NCBI RefSeq assembly: GCF_042242105.1
Contig: NC_092023.1
Span: 9,682,433-9,746,432, forward strand
Origin: Pempheris klunzingeri
Taxonomy: Eukaryota > Chordata > Actinopteri > Acropomatiformes > Pempheridae
Reading direction: 5' to 3'
DNA length: 64,000 nt
Shown: positions 52,501 through 64,000 of the stretch, one piece after another
How positions within the stretch are numbered: position 1 is the first letter of the stretch
Layout: each line of letters begins with the position of its first letter
Made by a program: the position numbers and the translations under genes
The notes under the pieces: generated by a model
What the model saw: only the letters and a program-made list of their open reading frames with translations
Told to the model about the DNA's origin: nothing
Databases searched by the model: none

Positions 52501-54755
52501 TCAATAAGATATAGTGAGTCAAAATGTGCTCTACCATATGGGTGAGCAGAAGGTTAAAGGGTTAAAGCCTGCTGTACACAATGCTTTACAGCACACTGTA
52601 AACTGGTAACAGCAAATAGTGTCAGCATGACAAATGTTATTTAATCACTGTGTCTCTGTAGTAAATGTTCTTGTCATCTCTTGTAAGACTAGCTTTCCTT
52701 CAAGTAATCACACAACGAACAATTCAATCCCTAATCAAACATGCATGTTAATAAATCCATTTACTGTTTAGGAGCTGTTGGACACTGATGTTTCTGTTGA
52801 GCATAACTGCGTTTTGTACATTTAAAACAAAGGCCTGATCTGGATCAGCTAAATAAATACTTTTAATTGTTACCATTTATAGTGTAAAAAAAAAAAGAAA
52901 AAATCCCATGGTAATTTGCTGATTGTTTGTACAATCTAAAGCAGAGATCGCCTTAAAAATATGGTTTTAAGAAACATAAATATTGAGCAGGTAATGTGCA
53001 CAAAGAGAAACCTATTTACATCTTTAACACTGATCCAATATCGACTTTGAATCGAAGTCCTGGTGTTGAGAGCTGGTTGTGGCTCCACCCCAGGACGTTG
53101 TGCAGGTTGTGACAGTGGAGGGTCACGTTGGTCGGCTGCTCCACTGTGGAAACAGAAAGACAGATATCTATGACTTTAATTTGAAACTGCCAAACTGGTT
53201 TGCCATGGGTGGACCTCCTGTTTCCTTACAGAACTCTTTGGCTAAAAATATATTGGTTAGAAAGTAAGAGCCTGACGATAACAAATCCCTTCACTGAGAA
53301 GAAATCCCCCCTCTGCACAGAAGAGCTTTCATAATTTACCACCCTTATATAGCCTTTCTTGCATGTGTGAGACTGTAAAAGTCAGGGAAGTTGGGTATTT
53401 TCAGTCCCCTAAACCTCCCACTAGAGGGCACTGCATGAAAACTAGTGCACATGTACTACTGGTCTCAGATGTATTTTTTCACACAGGCACAGCTACATAA
53501 CTCTACAATACACCATCCAAGAGCATGTGAAATATTTCTGTTCTAACTCTCAGCGCAGACAAAGTGAAGATGCATATCCGTTGCTTTTAACTTGGTAGCG
53601 GGGAGATGAAGGGCAGATCAGCAGCTTCACTCCTACACTGCATCCTTTCCATTTAATCTGCCAGATGCTTCAGTACCTTCTGACGCTGCCTTCAAGACAA
53701 AGAAACTGAGAAAAAAGTCATTTCCTTCCTTTACTTCCTCAAATTCAAAGCAACAAGCAAGCAGAGCATACAAATAGTGGGGCCGATTGGCACTGTTGAT
53801 ACCACTTAATCATCCAGTTTATGCAGGCTTGACATTGCAGCTGTAACAGGGAGGCCATAATTCATAGCATTGGATCAGCACACACACACAATGAGGACAC
53901 ACCAGGGACTCCTCCGCTTGCTTTGACTTTTCTTCTTGTGAATAAAGCATCAAACATAAATTCTCCAAAACACCTTTTTGTTTCAGATTAAAAACCAAAA
54001 ACTACATCATTCATATTATACATAAAGTTTGGAGCCTTTTTGTCATTGTTATAATGCTTACTGAAGCTACTGCATATTTATAATGCAGGCAGAAATGTTT
54101 ATAGTCTGGCATATTACGTGTAGGCACTGTCAGGCAGACTCTCTTTAAATGACTGTCAAACATAAATGAATCCAAAGTGGTTGGATTAAATGACCTGCTC
54201 AGACTGAGCGTACACATTATCAGATTCTCACAAGAATCACATTTTCTCTTAAAGTGTTCGTTGTGCTGTAGAATGACAAATCAATGAATCTTGAAATGAG
54301 GTAAAAACAAAAAAAATACAGTAGTGTTTGGGATCTTTTATATGTGAAGACTGACTTTGGCCTGGTTTGACATTTGGCATCTTAATGTCCAATAAAGTAA
54401 AAGGTTTCAATAAAGCTTTTTGAACGAGTAAATGAACACACTTTCGAACACACCTCATGAGTCACCTCTGTTATTGTGTAGCTTAAGACACAGAAAGACG
54501 TACATTTCGCTTTCATTTCCTCTTTGATCTAGCATTTACATATTTACGTGATAGCACACACACACACACACGATAACAGACACCCACACAGATGCAGAGA
54601 GGCTACAAAAAAACAGACATGTGACTGAAGGAGAAATCACAAATGGAGGCATACATAATGTAAATGAAGTGATAACCGCAACAGCACAGCGTGGGCTGAG
54701 GGCTTCTGTGAAGGAATTTACAAATACTTTACTGGCTTCAATACTTGCATATAAA

Positions 54756-54806
<51 letters not shown>

Positions 54807-57246
54807 CGATCCCACTGCAATAACGCACAACTTTATGTACAGTAAAACAATATCTAAAGTTCATAAAGCTCCTTTACAGTTTTTATCTTTATTGAATCCA
54901 TTTGAAATTAAAATTGGATTCAATGTACCAATTATAAAAAGGTCAACATGTCAACTTTTCGGAACAAACTCAGGAAAAGTAGAAATTAGCGAGAGGAGAT
55001 GCTATCAGACTTAAAAAGGAGGTCAATGGTGATGTGTGTACATCACGAAATGAGTGAAAAACAGTCCTCAGTGCTGCTACTAACCACTTTCACAATAACT
55101 TCATAAACCTATGTGTAGGTGTCAGGAGAAACCATTATTTTGCAAAGGATGGTGTTCTGCTCACAAAGTAATTCATATGTTGAGACTCTCACTGTAAAAG
55201 CAAACCTCGACTTTGTGGAAGCCACAGTTCAAAGATCAAACCCATACAGTTTATCATCATATACTAGAGGTCCACAGAAATGCTCATAAGGCCAGTCTGA
55301 CGGTCAATATGCATAGGATACGGTACACACCATCGTTTCTGTATCTGTATCCATCTCTGAATAACAGGATGTTGATCACTGAGTAGCTACACCCATACAA
55401 AACATTCAGGATACCTCTTGAGCCTTCCTAATTTTTGGCCAAGATAGAATATGACCAAAGTAGGTCACCCAGAATATATCTGGTCAGTCAGGAGTGATTT
55501 CCTCTCTGAGATGCTTCATAAATACGAGCCCAGATATATCAATGTGCCAAAGTCAGATGAGAACTGCACTTTAAAGCAGGGAAGCAGAAATGAAGAAATA
55601 CACGCTTGCTGAGTGGCTACTTATCACAAATTTCACTTCATGTGTGTGGAAACTCAGATTACTGCTGAGGTCAACAGGAAAAAAAGGAAAGAGATCTGGA
55701 TTACTCAATACTGAGTAGAAAAATATGCGTTAAATGTCAACAGACCCCTGTTCAAATAAATCGATGTTTACATCCTGTAACTGTGTTGGAATCTGAAGTC
55801 ATTTCTTGATTTCTCATTCTAGGCTGCACTAATTAAAGGGCTACAACTAATGATGGTTTTCAAAACCTGTTTATGAGACAAATAAAAGTAGAAAAATTGA
55901 GAAACTGGAATAAAAGAATGATTGGATAATTTTGCTTGAAAATGTACTGGATAACAATTTCCAGCATTTTATACACAAGATGATAAAAGGCTAACCATAT
56001 ACTGACTGCCTGGTCTGCATGTCCATGTATCTTCATGCAGTCTGGTGCATTAATTCTTGTCTTTAGGGCTGTCTGCTTCTAATCGTGTCACTGTGTGCAG
56101 CAATAATTCCCACAGAGGGCAGAGGATTGATTCAAATTCTCTTTAAATGCTAGTTGGTTATGTTGTAGAAATGCTCTTTAAAGAGTTTTTTCATAGCCAG
56201 CAACCATATTACTGGCCTCAGTGCACTGCACGGTGCACATCATCAGATTTGAGAGACTAGAGCTGACGTAATGTATACCACTAATTTGATCAGAGACTTG
56301 GACATGGGCATTGAGTAACCACCCTCCTGGCTTGACTTTATCATCGCAGAACATTTTCCATCCACCCTGCCCCCCTTTTAATTGTCTTTCTGTGTCTTCT
56401 ATGCGCCAAATGGTGCACATATTAAAGAAATGCCATCCAATTTCAGCTATTTCTTGTAAGAAATTAACATGTGCATGTGCAGCAGAGTACACGGTATTTC
56501 AGTGGCTTCTGCAGGGTTGGGTTCCTACCTGTGTTACAACATAATAAGTTACAATACAACTTAAAGAACAACAAAAATTATGACAACTTTCCAGAAACAC
56601 ATCACCCAACCAAAGCGTCTTGGGTAATACTGAAACGCACAAAGAGGAAATGAAGAAAACCCCCAAAACAGACCAGTAGATTTGCAGTCACCTACATATA
56701 TGTGAGTTAATAATCAAATCAAAATCTGGTTTTCACACATAATTGTGATGACAATCAATTTACAATTATTATTATTATTATTACAATTATTCCAGATAAG
56801 ATGTGAACTCGTCCATAAAGCTGTTTTCACACAACACCTAGAAAAAGGTGGTCAATGGCACAAGATATCACTTTAACCTGAAAATACCCTGATTACACAG
56901 CATAATCAGTACGTGCGAACAGGAAATATCTCTCTGCTGCAGCGCTGTTAGCTAGCGTTAGCAGTTATTTTTCCAGAATTCCTTCCTCATTTCACCTCTT
57001 TTTACACAACACCCACGACCTGCCGCACAAAACCTGGCATTCGAGTTAAATTGCCACTTCGCGAGCTTAGTGATAACTTGTGATTCATTCGGCAGGTAAA
57101 GGATGTGGGAAAAACCCTGAAATTGCGATTTTAAAAGCGACTTATGTTTGCTAGTGCGTGGGCTGTTGTTACTTACCGTATCCCGCAGCAGCTCGCAACC
57201 AGAGGACACAGAGGAAAACAGGATAAAACCCACCCATGAGATCCAT
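49569..57246 (-). CDS. ifngr1: Interferon gamma receptor 1 (class II cytokine receptor), complete, seven exons
   Basis: Type I membrane receptor chain for interferon gamma; fish have two versions (CRFB13 and CRFB17), which I cannot separate here. Coding exons: 57177-57246, 53020-53143, 52002-52186, 51544-51719, 51096-51258, 50073-50191 and 49569-49919. They join in frame to 395 residues. There is a signal peptide (MDLMGGFYPVFLCVLWLRAA) and two fibronectin-III domains: VEQPTNVTLHCHNLHNVLGW and YYLTVTAVIGQNESEP, then FVDLPPVNVTAQDDHSILFR and CEKK...KHCLM. A membrane helix lies at about 243-265 (VYIVLFLASTAMIVALVVFM). The short tail has SSLPDSV, resembling the JAK1-binding LPKS motif, and ends GYERREVLVEVGPDELVKGY. 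The tyrosine there sits where mammals have the STAT1 site YDKPH. Linkage to il22ra2 matches human 6q23. A second in-frame Met at residue 4 is possible. Confidence 0.92.
53144..57176 (-). other. ifngr1 intron 1 (4 kb)
   Basis: The largest ifngr1 intron, between the signal-peptide and first fibronectin-III exons. It contains a (CA)n run near 54556-54571 and a (TA)n run at about 54761-54802. No exon or mobile element was supported. Confidence 0.55.
54761..54802. repeat. (TA)n microsatellite
   Basis: An uninterrupted AT run of about 42 nt inside ifngr1 intron 1. Confidence 0.9.
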
Positions 57247-58090
57247 ACTTAACTGCCACTACAATGCTCGTTGTGGGTATAAAGGTGCAGAGCACAGGGA
57301 GACACTAGCTAATCATACGAATAACCTCGGAGCTGCAAAAGAAACAGAGGCCCGTCTCCCGGTGCCAGTCGCGTCTCTTACTCTGTTGGACGAAAAGTGG
57401 GGAAGGAACGAATGCTGCCTTTACCAAACCTCGTAAATGTAAACTCCAAACGCTTCCCACACCCTTCACTCGTCGTTTCATCTCACAAATGAAGCAACAT
57501 ACAGCTAATTTAAACAGCACCATAGAAAAACAAATTCACACAAGACCTGTTAGATTTTTTCATTAATTTATCTACTACAAAATATTCCTTCAAATAATAT
57601 AAAATGTGTGCAACTATCGAATTACCCACTTAAATGTGTATTTTTTCCGATTCCGATTTTTCCTGCTCCTACTGCTGAACTACTCATATTGTTTTTTTCG
57701 AGTCCGTTTTTCAGTATTTCGTCATTGTCTTCATTCAATGGAGCTCAAGTCTAAATTCACATTTGTCCGATAGCTGTGAATGCGGCAAGATTGGCTCGTG
57801 TTACGTCACAATACGGGAAATTACCAACTCTTCCAAAGGCTTTTGCTTTCCAAAAGTACCTCCTCATCCTGACAGTAAATAAAGGGGCATGGCAGTAAGT
57901 GAATATGCCAATATGTTAACTTTACTGGTAGATAAAGGACGTAATGTTTATTTACAATTTACAAAAGGCAAATACATATACATATAGTTTTGGCTGTGCA
58001 GTGAGCATGAACATACCCTGCCCTGCCCTATTAAAAAAAAGGAAAAAAACTCTTTGGTTCAGGTCTGTTCCGATTAGGAAAAACACATCT
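57247..58090. promoter_or_regulatory. Divergent promoter region between ifngr1 and the C21orf62-like gene
   Basis: The ifngr1 start codon (minus strand) and the proposed first exon of the next gene (plus strand) are under 1 kb apart. This stretch must hold the ifngr1 promoter. I do not see a clear minus-strand TATA box or a confident interferon-response element. Confidence 0.45.
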
Positions 58091-58179
58091 TTTTCAATGC
58101 TTGCATGCAGTGCTTGAAGCTGAACTCAGTGTGCTCCCCAGACAGTTACAGCCTCCTCTGTGGGATACTTCCCCCATCC

Positions 58180-58187
58180 TGACGTCA
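58180..58187. promoter_or_regulatory. Palindromic CRE (TGACGTCA)
   Basis: A full 8-nt cAMP-response element lies about 80 nt before a consensus splice donor (CTTGAG/gtgagt at 58267). This is a likely promoter-proximal site of the plus-strand gene. Confidence 0.45.
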
Positions 58188-58189
58188 GC

Positions 58190-58266
58190 TGGATGTAGGA
58201 TTTTTTCTCCCCATCCCAGCCTCAAACTGACGCATTCACATATCAGCTCTTCAGCAGCAACTTGAG
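58190..58266 (+). other. Candidate untranslated first exon of the C21orf62-like gene
   Basis: The sequence upstream of 58267 ends in a strong donor (GAG/gtgagt) and lacks an ATG in its last part. The coding exon at 62756 follows a good acceptor (CTCCTCCTGCAG) that ends 2 nt before the ATG, so a 5' UTR exon further left is expected. The exon start is unknown; the pairing is inferred. Confidence 0.35.
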
Positions 58267-60484
58267 GTGAGTTACACACCAAAAAACTGGGAAATTACTA
58301 TCTGTGTTGTCATTGATGACCATTTAGTATACTTCACAGTAGAAGAAAATGTATGTTTGTGTCCTATGATAGTCTGTAAAAAGGAACAGAAAGCCAAGCC
58401 TGCTGTATATTCTCATATTACATTACATAGCCGGTGCATTCCTGTGTCTCTGTTATGTAATAGAAAATGTTCGCAAAACTGTTGTGATAGAAAACTGTAA
58501 AATGTGTCACAGTTAAACACTTCAACTGCTTATGATGCTGAAGCCGTAATTTCACTGTAGGATGCGACTTGTCATCCCACTGTTAACTTCTGGTTTTCTC
58601 CTTAGAACAAATAAAACCGTAGATTTGAGCTTTAACAAGACAAACTTCACTCTTGTCACACAAAAACGACTCGATAACTAAACATTTGTGGTTTGAGTCA
58701 CCCCTGGTCCATGTCAGTGATTCATAGCAGAGCCAGATATTTGGCCAGACACTCACTCAGTCTTATCTTAGTGGGTGGAAAGTCTTTTCAGACAGGACAC
58801 ACACAGAAGTATATTTTCCTGTCCTCCAGAGCTGTAATGCTTATGTACTCTTGACAAAACTAGCAATCGAGTGAATAGCGTTGGGTCTTTCATACCTCAC
58901 TATCATTTCCACCAAGCCGGGAAATTATATTAAAGGGATATTCAAGAATCAAAAGCGTCTTGCCTGTATGCCTGAAAGGTGGCTCTATAAAGTTTGTGAC
59001 TTGTTTCGTCACAGCGGATGATAGTTGTCGATGGCTTGGATTCACAGCAGTTACAAATAAATCCAATGGTGATCCAGAGCCATGACAGAGAAATACATTA
59101 GATATATCTTTAAAAATGGGTCACGAATACACGTGTCATTTTTTGATTGACTTGCCAACTGTTGATTTTGCTTTTTTTTTTACTATTTTCAGCTGCAAGT
59201 GGTTATTGAAGGTAGCAGGATGGTGTACGAGGCACTGACTTAAAATGAACTGTAGCAGCTGTGTTCATGGTATAGAAGACGTGTGTCATGGTGTTTTAAC
59301 AGTTTTTAGGACAACAATGGATTTCTGTGACACAAAAGTAAGCTTTGGCTACACAGACAGTACAAGACAGTACATGCTGGTAAGATCAAGTCATTGTTGT
59401 TTTTGGTCTTTTCATGGAATCTGGTAACAATAAGAAATGTAGAGTTATCTTTTAAGCACAGCTGATCACCTGATGCACATAACACTGCTGTCATCAGATC
59501 GTATCTTGTACAAAAATCTTGGCATCTTGCATTGGTGACGTGCAGTGGTGATTGAGGCTGGTAATGAGCTTCTGCCCGTACACCTGCACGACCCAGTCGC
59601 AGGCGAGGATTAGCTGACATTGATGACATTACACACCCTTTTTATAGCATGAAATAACACCAAGTGAATCAGTGAACTACCTAAAGTGACAGAAACATAT
59701 TTATTTGAGATGTAGTTTGATTTCTAGTTGGGCCCATGTCCCATCCGCTAGCATGGAGGGGGCTTTGGCTTTACTATTGGGGAGCTGTCATGTCATCCAT
59801 CTTTATATACAGTCTATTGTTCAATAGCTTGTTTTCCATCCATTTAAAAAATAGTTAACCTAACATGTCTTCATACAGAATTTCATCTACTGTGAGATAC
59901 AGCTAAACACAGAAAAAAATTTGCCCCTTTAAACTTCTCTCACCCATGGGTGGGTCAGTCAGCACAACCTCATGCAGCGTAGACAAGCGATGTTCAAATA
60001 CACAGAACTGTGTTTTAAAATTCTTGCGGGGATCCCAAAGCTTTCAAGTGAACCAGGGTGAAGTTTGTGTGTAAATGATAAACAAGCAAACTACAATGTT
60101 TCCAGGTTATGGAGATGTGCAGCCATGAAAATCACAGATTTGAATTTTCCACTCAGTGAAGACATCATAGAGTTTCAGGGAAAAACTAAAACAAACTGAT
60201 ACGGAATACATGCAACGCTGTCAGGAAACGTGGAATAAGAGATAAGGCAAAACAAAAGAGGGTAAACTGGATGATAGTTCACTTCTGTGTAATGTCACTC
60301 AAGGCCAAAGGAAGAATGTAGCGGTCAACTCTGTCCTGGCTTCAAAATGAGGCAGAAAGTCATGTTCCCAGTCTGATATGATCGCCAAACCAGAAAATCT
60401 ACCCAGACCTTCGTAAAAGCCAAGATTTGAAAACAATGTTTTCTTTGGAATCTCAAAGCGATCTCCAAAGTTATAATTTTCTAA

Positions 60485-60515
<31 letters not shown>

Positions 60516-61469
60516 TTAATGTGGGCTTCCAGTGCCAAACATTGTATCCCTAACTGTAGTGAAGGAAGAACACACCCATCATAAACCCTGTGTGTGTGTG
60601 TGTGTGTGTGTGTGTGACAAAGTACTGATCCAAACCAGCTGTCAGTGTGTCCACATCCTCTTCTCTTCATGTCTTGGTAAGAAAATACTTAGAGAGCGAC
60701 CTCAGAGTGACCTCAGACTGTTTTAGTCCAATAACAAGAATCTCCTGTATGAGAGTTGCCCTGAACTGAGTTTACTTACATGGCCTGAGCATTATATTTT
60801 CATGTCATATAAACCTTCACTCACTTACATTGGATTTAACCAGTAGTTTGCATTTTGTCACAAAACTGTCAAGCTGATTTTATTACTGTGTGTGTTGATG
60901 TACCACAAGTTTGAGCTCCCTGGGGTAACTCAAAAATCATTGTTGTAAATGACAAATTGGAGTAAAAGTAGCTGCGACATGATGAGGGCACATTTGTTAC
61001 TAAAAGATGAAATTTCAACATAAAGTCACTCCTATATTGCAATGAAGTGCAGTGGAAGAAATGCTTAGGTCCTTTACTTAAAGGCTAATTCTGTACATCA
61101 AGGTCTATGGGACCACTACTGCATATTTTGTGTGAGACAAAGCTGTTGAAGCCTTTCAGCCTTCTGATGTCTCTTGGCTCACAGTCAGTTGGGAGAAGAC
61201 TTCAAGTTTGAAAGTTAAAACTAGAATTACTGCCTCACGTTTGCAGTCAAGTTGCAGTTTACATTCATGTCTGTCCAGACCCAAGATTAGTGTCATCATT
61301 TCAGTATCCAACCAAATTTGAAATGTGATCACAATCTCCCCTCCTGTTCCTGAGTTATGGTGTTGAATAACAACCAGAAAAGTCTTTTTGGAGCACATTA
61401 CATTGACCTTTGACCCTCTGGATGTAGGATTTATCCTACTAGAGACTCATAATTATCTTTAACTATTCA

Positions 61470-61582
61470 TACTTAAATGTTTGGCATTCATTGCGGACAG
61501 CTAGAAAGAATTTCATTGTACAAAGAAACATGTTTCCTTACTGTGAATATGATAAGAAACACATTGAATCTTGAATCTTAAT
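61470..61582 (+). repeat. Non-LTR retrotransposon tail fragment with TTGAATC end
   Basis: It reads GCATTCATTGCGGACAGCTA, AAGAATTTCATTGTACAAAG and then an A-rich stretch ending ATTGAATCTTGAATCTTA. The AATTTCATTGTAC word and the repeated short tail are typical of 5'-truncated fish LINEs. Confidence 0.5.
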
Positions 61583-61639
61583 TACCACATGAATTCTTGT
61601 ATTTAGCTGGATATTCTTGTTTTATAAGGTCACAGTGCA

Positions 61640-61642
<3 letters not shown>

Positions 61643-61701
<59 letters not shown>

Positions 61702-61734
61702 TGTGCGCGTGTGTGTGTGTGTGTGTGTGTGTGT
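61643..61734. repeat. (GT)n microsatellite, interrupted
   Basis: About 90 nt of GT repeats with a few ATGT and GCGC interruptions, upstream of the C21orf62-like exon. Confidence 0.92.
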
Positions 61735-62284
61735 ATGCTTGTGATGAGGACTGGGGACTGCTGACAGCACAGAGAGAGAAGTACAGCTCTGAACTTTGAC
61801 AGCTATGAGATTATTGACTCATGAGGGTTTGAGAATTTACAGAGACATGTCAACCAAGAGAATTTAGTTTATATGCAACACTGTGAACACCCACAATCAG
61901 CTGCTGGGTTAGAAATGTGAAGAGAGTGAGACAGAGACAGAGGGAGAGGGAGTGAAAACAATAAATGATCATTACTAGACAGGCTCCCTGGTTGAATTTT
62001 CACTAAGTTTCATGAATTCTAAGTGCAGAACTTTTACTTATTATAGGGTATTTTTACGTTGTGGCACTACTATTTTTTGGGTTAAGGCTGTGAGTAACTC
62101 TTCCAGCACTGATTAAGTATGGCTTTCATGAATGGATTTCCAAACTTAATGTACAGTTGTTATGAAGGTTAGTAGCTCTCCCTGAGTTTAGGGGTTTGAT
62201 AGATGTATTAGTATTAGATGTATTGATAGATCTATGTATAGATGTGTGTTTTTTTATCTTTATTTTGGGTAGCTTCTTTACTGT

Positions 62285-62608
62285 TACTGTGCAGTGTTTA
62301 GCACTGTTGCTTCACAGAAAGAAGGTTCCATATTCAAATCCACTGGCCAGCAGAACCTTGAACCTTTCTGTATGGAGTTTGCATGTTCTCTCTGTACTCC
62401 GGCTTCCTCCCACAGTCCAAAGACATGCAGGTTAATTGGTGACTGTAAGTTGCCTGTAGGTAGGTGTGAGTGTGAATGTGTCAGTCCTGTGATTGGCTGA
62501 CGACCAGTCCAGGGTGCACCCCACCTCTCGCCCAAAGTCAGCTGGGATTGGCTCCAGCCCCTCCGCGACCCTTAAGGATAAGTGGTATAGACAATGGATG
62601 GATGGATC
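62285..62608 (+). repeat. Short retroposon (L2/SINE-type) with tRNA-like head and (GGAT)n tail
   Basis: The order is GTTTAGCACTGTTGCTTCAC, AGAAGGTTCCATATTCAAAT (B-box-like), GTATGGAGTTTGCATGTTCT and CTCCGGCTTCCTCCCACAGT. Then come AAAGACATGCAGGTTAATTG, CCACCTCTCGCCCAAAGTCA and GCTGGGATTGGCTCCAGCCC, ending in ATGGATGGATGG. This is one of the commonest repeats in percomorph genomes. A truncated relative is at 36383-36492. Confidence 0.75.
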
Positions 62609-62755
62609 TTTACTTTTTCTTATTGATTTAATAATCATTATATTGAATGTGTGTGTTCTCTTCTCCATAGGCTCAGGTATATGTTGTATATCTGAACACT
62701 GCACACACACATGAGCACCAATCAGTATGTTACCTGAGACTCTCCTCCTGCAGTG

Positions 62756-63565
62756 ATGCCTGCCTTCAGCCCTCCTGCCCCTCTCCTGTGTGTGCTGCTG
62801 TGCATGTCTGTGGCTCTCCAGCGCTCTGACCTGCGCCTGGCTTATGTGACCCACAACAGCTTTTTCTACTACTCCTGCAGCCAGGACCCGCAGCCCTGCA
62901 GTGTGTCATCACTCACAGACTGCAGATGCAAGGACATCCAGCTTTCCACGCTGCACCGCCCCCAGTCGCACTCGTCTCCCGTTTTCCGGATGCGACGTTT
63001 AACTGTTTGGTTCACTTCACCATTAAACACAGCTCGTCTGCTCAACAACTCGGAGGTGAGGCACCTCACCTTGATCCACTGTGGCCCTGGAGGATCCAGA
63101 GGGACGGCTTCTTCCTCCCTGGAGGGACATTTTGCCGTGCAGCACCTGGAGAGGCTGACGGTGGTGAACCAGCTGCAGAGGCCCGTTCACCGCAGTCCAG
63201 ATCCAAACAGAGCCAAGAACTCAAACGCTGACCTAGACAGAGATAATGGTGCTCACCTAGGCACAAATAGATACAACAGGGACAGAGATACAAACCTGGA
63301 CCTGATTGAGGACATGAAGAGAGATCTCTTGGATTTGTCCTCATCCCAGGTCCAAGACATCTTTCTGGGCAGGGAGCTGGGAGCAGCGTACCATGAACAG
63401 GCCAGACTGGGAATCATCCACAGCTCTGTGTTGGAGTGGGGAGCAGTGGTCAAAGCCTACACAGTCCAGACTCACATAGACAATGACGGCATGCTGCCCT
63501 TCCCTGACCTCCACCTGCCAAAATTACCAGAAACGTCTGTCATATATGTCAGCTTTGTGTACTGA
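62756..63565 (+). CDS. Secreted C21orf62-like protein
   Basis: A 269-residue single-exon coding region starting MPAFSPPAPLLCVLLCMSVA, a clear signal peptide. The mature part has clustered cysteines (C41, C48, C56, C58), then RMRRLTVWFTSPLNTARLLN and VRHLTLIHCG. It ends AVVKAYTVQTHI...PFPDLHLPKLPETSVIYVSF-VY. From memory this matches human C21orf62: its cysteine cluster, its HLTIWFTD..LGHLLN..VQDLKLSLC segment and its end (SYVVTFIY). Human C21orf62 is about 219 residues. The extra length here is mostly a charged Asn/Asp/Arg-rich segment at about 147-195. Function is unknown in any species; the protein is predicted to be secreted. The ATG was chosen because it begins the signal peptide just after an acceptor-like CTCCTGCAG. 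Confidence 0.72.
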   Translation: MPAFSPPAPLLCVLLCMSVALQRSDLRLAYVTHNSFFYYSCSQDPQPCSVSSLTDCRCKDIQLSTLHRPQSHSSPVFRMRRLTVWFTSPLNTARLLNNSEVRHLTLIHCGPGGSRGTASSSLEGHFAVQHLERLTVVNQLQRPVHRSPDPNRAKNSNADLDRDNGAHLGTNRYNRDRDTNLDLIEDMKRDLLDLSSSQVQDIFLGRELGAAYHEQARLGIIHSSVLEWGAVVKAYTVQTHIDNDGMLPFPDLHLPKLPETSVIYVSFVY

Positions 63566-64000
63566 TACCAAGTTACTTTTTTTAGGAGGGAACAGGAGGA
63601 AGATGATCCAGGGTTCAGGACCTGCTAACAATCACTTTATTGCTCCAAAGAGATCCTACATTTGGCATCAAGATGGGTTTTTTTTCTGCTGCAATCCCAA
63701 TTAAGAATATGGTTTGAGAAATGTGAGATGATATGAGTGTTTGTTTACAGCTCATGTTGTCTTTAAAGATAGGCTCATAGTTAAAGGTAAAGTCTGCTGC
63801 GTTGGAGAAATGTGCAAGAGTCGCTAGATTTTCAAAGTAATTTACCAGAACCCCCCCCCCCCCTCCTTTAAGACATTCCTCTGAAGCCTCTCCCCCACAA
63901 CATATGAACGGGCTTCCTGCTGGAGGACGAGCCCACAACCATGATGAGAAAAGCAGCAATCATTTAATTTGGTCCAAATACAATGATTGGACAAGTATAT
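63566..64000 (+). other. 3' flank of the C21orf62-like gene
   Basis: Probable 3' UTR followed by AT-rich DNA and a poly-C run at about 63851-63862. No further gene starts before the window ends. Confidence 0.45.

Larger units (their letters stand above)
58267..62753 (+). other. Probable intron upstream of the C21orf62-like coding exon
   Basis: About 4.5 kb, if the first exon above is right. It contains (GT)n runs at 60485-60512, 60591-60615 and 61643-61734, a truncated LINE-like tail at about 61470-61582 and the retroposon at 62285-62608. No other coding sequence was recognised. Confidence 0.5.

Overview
This is nuclear genomic DNA from a vertebrate, almost certainly a percomorph (spiny-rayed) teleost. 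Exons are short and bounded by GT/AG introns. The proteins match vertebrate families. The noncoding DNA is full of (CA)n, (TA)n and tetranucleotide microsatellites, a Tc1-type transposon and the short retroposon tails common in fish genomes. No bacterial genes, CRISPR array, rRNA or tRNA were recognised. Family assignments come from recalled family knowledge and reading-frame continuity, not from a database search.

Layout. (1) 466-12351, minus strand: the first 13 coding exons (about 845 residues) of a pecanex-family membrane protein, best matched to pcnx2. The gene runs off the left edge. (2) 12352-14418: a GC-rich divergent promoter and 5' UTR region shared by pcnx2 and the next gene. (3) 14419-35237, plus strand: a complete ten-exon mixed-lineage kinase gene (SH3, kinase, leucine zipper, CRIB), best matched to MLK4/map3k21. 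It has a 12.2 kb first intron and a long 3' UTR. (4) 39874-44238, minus strand: a complete five-exon gene for a soluble class II cytokine receptor, il22ra2 (IL-22 binding protein, fish CRFB9). (5) 47342-48940: a Tc1/mariner transposon with nearly identical long inverted repeats and a broken transposase. (6) 49569-57246, minus strand: a complete seven-exon gene for a transmembrane class II cytokine receptor of the ifngr1 type. (7) 62756-63565, plus strand: a secreted protein that I recognise as a C21orf62 homologue. Its likely untranslated first exon ends near 58266.

The window joins two blocks that are separate in human: PCNX2/MAP3K21 (1q42, also head to head) and IL22RA2/IFNGR1 (6q23). A C21orf62-like gene beside ifngr1 echoes human 21q22, where C21orf62 lies near OLIG1/2 and the IFNAR/IL10RB/IFNGR2 receptor cluster. 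This suggests an ancient duplicated chromosome segment.

Functionally, the two cytokine-receptor genes are the coherent pair: a decoy for IL-22 and the ligand-binding chain for interferon gamma. The kinase and the pecanex protein share a promoter region but no known pathway. I found no clearly new multi-gene system. The most interesting signals are the C21orf62-like neighbour, (CA)n tracts placed just inside several splice donors, a TTCnnGAA-rich block in the kinase 3' UTR, and the young but dead Tc1 copy.
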